From: RYN-428 sp035551995
Lineage (GTDB): Bacteria > Planctomycetota > Phycisphaerae > Tepidisphaerales > Tepidisphaeraceae
Reading direction: 5' to 3'
DNA: 64,000 nucleotides
Assembly (NCBI GenBank): GCA_035551995.1
Contig: DASZME010000015.1
Location: forward strand, 37,939-101,938
The notes under the pieces were generated by a model. It saw only the letters and a program-made list of their open reading frames with translations. It was not told where the DNA came from and did not search any database. The number at the start of each line of letters is the position of its first letter. The stretch's first letter is position 1. Position numbers and translations under genes: made by a program. Positions 62,377 through 64,000 of this stretch are shown here, one piece after another.

Positions 62377-63816
62377 ATGGGTCTCCAGGTTCGACTTCGG
62401 CATGCGTTGGGAGAGCGATTGGTCGAGTTGCCCGAGCGCTCGGTCGATGAGCCTTTGATTGTTGGCCGGGCCAAAGACGCCGACGTTAAGATCCCCTCGG
62501 TGACCGTGGCCAGTGGGCACTGCGCGCTGTTTGTGCATGAGGGCCAATGGGTGCTTCAGGACACGAGCGGCGGCGCGACGTTCCTGAATGGCCGGCCGAT
62601 TTCCGGTGCGGCGCCATTGTCGATCGGCGACTCGATTGTCCTTGGGTCCGACGCGAATCCCGCCACGATCGAAATCGACCCCGCCGCCGCGGCTCAAGGG
62701 CATGCCGGTCATCCGGCGCTCGGCGGCGCGTCGCCCACGACGGCGGCGCCGGAGCCGATCGCTCAGCCTCGCCGACCGGAGGCGCAGAACGGCGGGTATT
62801 ATTCGGCCCCTCCGATGGCGCCCGCTCCGATCGCTCAGCCGCGGTACGAGGCGGCCGTCGATCAGTGGGGAAATCCGGTGGAAGCGGAGGAAGATCCTTT
62901 CGCGGGCTTTGATCAGCCGGGCGATTCGTTCGCGACCACAACCGGGCGCCGTCGAAAGAAGCCCGCCAAGCGAACCTCCGAAGGAGGCATGATGCTCGGC
63001 ATCATCCTCTGCATCGCGATCATCGGCGGCACGGGATGGTACGCCTATCAAGTCATGAATCGCCCGGCGCCGCCTCCCCCGCCGGCGCCGGTTGAAACCC
63101 AAGTCATGCCGGATCAAGGCGGCCCGACGCCAAAGAGTATTTTTGACGACGGGATCAACGGCAAGCCCAAAGGGCGACCCGCCGCGCCGCCCGCACCCGC
63201 GCCGGCGGCTCCCGCTGCGCCGGCGGCTCCCGCGCAAAGCGCGGCTCCGGCCCCCGCGCCGCCGACGCCTGACCCGTCTGGCGCCGAATCGCCTTCCAAG
63301 TCTGCCCCGGCCGGCGCCCCTGAGCCGGTGGCCGATGAAACGTGGGACGAGGTTGTGAATCTCCAATATTCGCCGAACTATCCGCTGGCGATCCTCAAAT
63401 ACGACGACTACAAACATCAGCACCCCGGTCTTCACGAGAAAGAGATCGTCGGTTTCATCGATCAGGCGGCCGATCGCTTGTGGTGGAAACGGATCAAGCA
63501 GCTTTGCCTGCATCGAATCGACTTAAAAAAGCAGATGCGGCAAAAGGACCTCGAGATCAGGCAGCAGCCCGCCGGCGATTTTCAGAAAATTCTCAAGAGC
63601 GAAAAGCAAAAACTGGAAGCGGATATGACCTTGACGGAAAAACGCCTGACCGAAGACATGGGCTATACCGACGACGAAACGCCGGACGCGGGGAATGAAG
63701 AAGCGATCGCGAAATTACGCGCGCACCGGGACGCGGATAAATTCGCCGAATGGAAACTTCGCGTGGTGAACTTCATCAAAAACAAGCATGGCGCCACGCC
63801 GTGGGATGGGGAGTGA
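62377..63816 (+). CDS. FHA-domain membrane protein with Pro/Ala-rich linker
   Basis: About 479 aa. An N-terminal FHA domain (residues 1-100) with the phosphothreonine-binding pattern IVGRAKDADVKIPS and SGHCALFVHEGQWVLQDTSG; a disordered stretch; one transmembrane helix (GMMLGIILCIAIIGGTGWYA, about residue 210); a Pro/Ala linker; and a C-terminal helical domain with DETWDEVVNLQYSPNYPLAI. ATG 62377 follows GAGGA; the earlier ATG at 62347 is next to a likely -10. FHA domains read Ser/Thr kinase phosphorylation, so one of the kinases here could be a partner. Confidence 0.8.
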   Translation: MGLQVRLRHALGERLVELPERSVDEPLIVGRAKDADVKIPSVTVASGHCALFVHEGQWVLQDTSGGATFLNGRPISGAAPLSIGDSIVLGSDANPATIEIDPAAAAQGHAGHPALGGASPTTAAPEPIAQPRRPEAQNGGYYSAPPMAPAPIAQPRYEAAVDQWGNPVEAEEDPFAGFDQPGDSFATTTGRRRKKPAKRTSEGGMMLGIILCIAIIGGTGWYAYQVMNRPAPPPPPAPVETQVMPDQGGPTPKSIFDDGINGKPKGRPAAPPAPAPAAPAAPAAPAQSAAPAPAPPTPDPSGAESPSKSAPAGAPEPVADETWDEVVNLQYSPNYPLAILKYDDYKHQHPGLHEKEIVGFIDQAADRLWWKRIKQLCLHRIDLKKQMRQKDLEIRQQPAGDFQKILKSEKQKLEADMTLTEKRLTEDMGYTDDETPDAGNEEAIAKLRAHRDADKFAEWKLRVVNFIKNKHGATPWDGE

Positions 63817-63817
63817 T

Positions 63818-63960
63818 TGAGGGGTGAAGGGTGGTGGAGTGAAAGGTGAAAAAAGGGACAGGGCGTGGGACAGGGTGCAGGTGACAGGGTGAAAGCGTGA
63901 GTCGGTGAAAGATGACAGGGTGAAAGGGTGACGGGTGACTCGGTGAAAAAGTGATAGGTC
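63818..63960. repeat. Purine-rich degenerate tandem repeat tract
   Basis: Degenerate repeats of GGTGAAAGGGTGACAG-type units on the plus strand, with very few C bases. No open frame. Follows the FHA gene stop directly and continues toward the right edge, which holds no recognised gene. Confidence 0.8.
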
Positions 63961-64000
63961 GATTTGGGGGCAGCGGGGCAGCGAAACGGGGTCGCATCGT

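Noticed and set aside
63776..63997. Minus-strand 73-codon frame over the right edge
   Set aside because: Ser/Pro/His-rich translation of the purine-rich repeat tract, not a protein gene.

Overview
The window is high-GC bacterial DNA and most likely comes from a planctomycete (Phycisphaerae-like or a close relative). The evidence is an ECF sigma factor overlapping a Ser/Thr kinase gene, a giant beta-helix surface protein with an N-terminal LEPR-XLL-type motif, a Tat-exported Gfo/Idh/MocA oxidoreductase, a DUF4058 gene, large secreted carbohydrate-related proteins, and flagellar genes (flgM, fliM) scattered as singletons. This assignment is an inference from gene content; there is no rRNA gene.

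Layout. 1-9.7 kb: a coiled-coil protein running off the left edge, a kinase/ECF pair, an FAD monooxygenase, tRNA-Gly(CCC), a secreted Pro-rich protein and a hybrid histidine kinase. 9.8-21.8 kb: envelope and secreted proteins, a broken OprB-type porin, an ABC importer (lipoprotein plus fused permease, no ATPase in the window) and a WecG/TagA-type glycosyltransferase. 21.9-36.3 kb: the centrepiece, one co-directional set hypF-hypC-hypD-SIS-hypE-hhyS-hhyL-(NifU-like)-65 aa-DUF5947-DUF6084-381 aa-96 aa-protease-62 aa TM-hypA-hypB. Most start codons overlap the previous stop or carry strong Shine-Dalgarno sites. The hydrogenase is of the group 1h (high-affinity, 'actinobacterial') type, with an Asp in place of one proximal-cluster Cys. 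The island appears to hold everything needed to make and mature an enzyme that scavenges trace H2. 36.3-50 kb: an amidohydrolase, the giant LEPR-XLL beta-helix protein, a small cytochrome c, flgM behind a structured leader, a flavoprotein, a HAD phosphatase, Gfo/Idh/MocA and a copper operon (barrel-CopC-CopD, with DUF2946 upstream). 50-64 kb: an amidase-like protein, a non-RD kinase, argG, DUF4058, proA, a toxin-antitoxin pair with a frameshifted toxin, fliM coupled to a CPBP protease gene, unknown planctomycete-type genes, holA and an FHA protein, ending in a purine-rich repeat tract.

Other structure: at least six copies of an intergenic, roughly 70-100 bp palindromic repeat family with inverted ends and a CCCCGC-TT-GCGGGG core. 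One copy splits the hyp operon and three lie in a row upstream of the copper operon. All family names come from recognising motifs by eye; no database search was run.
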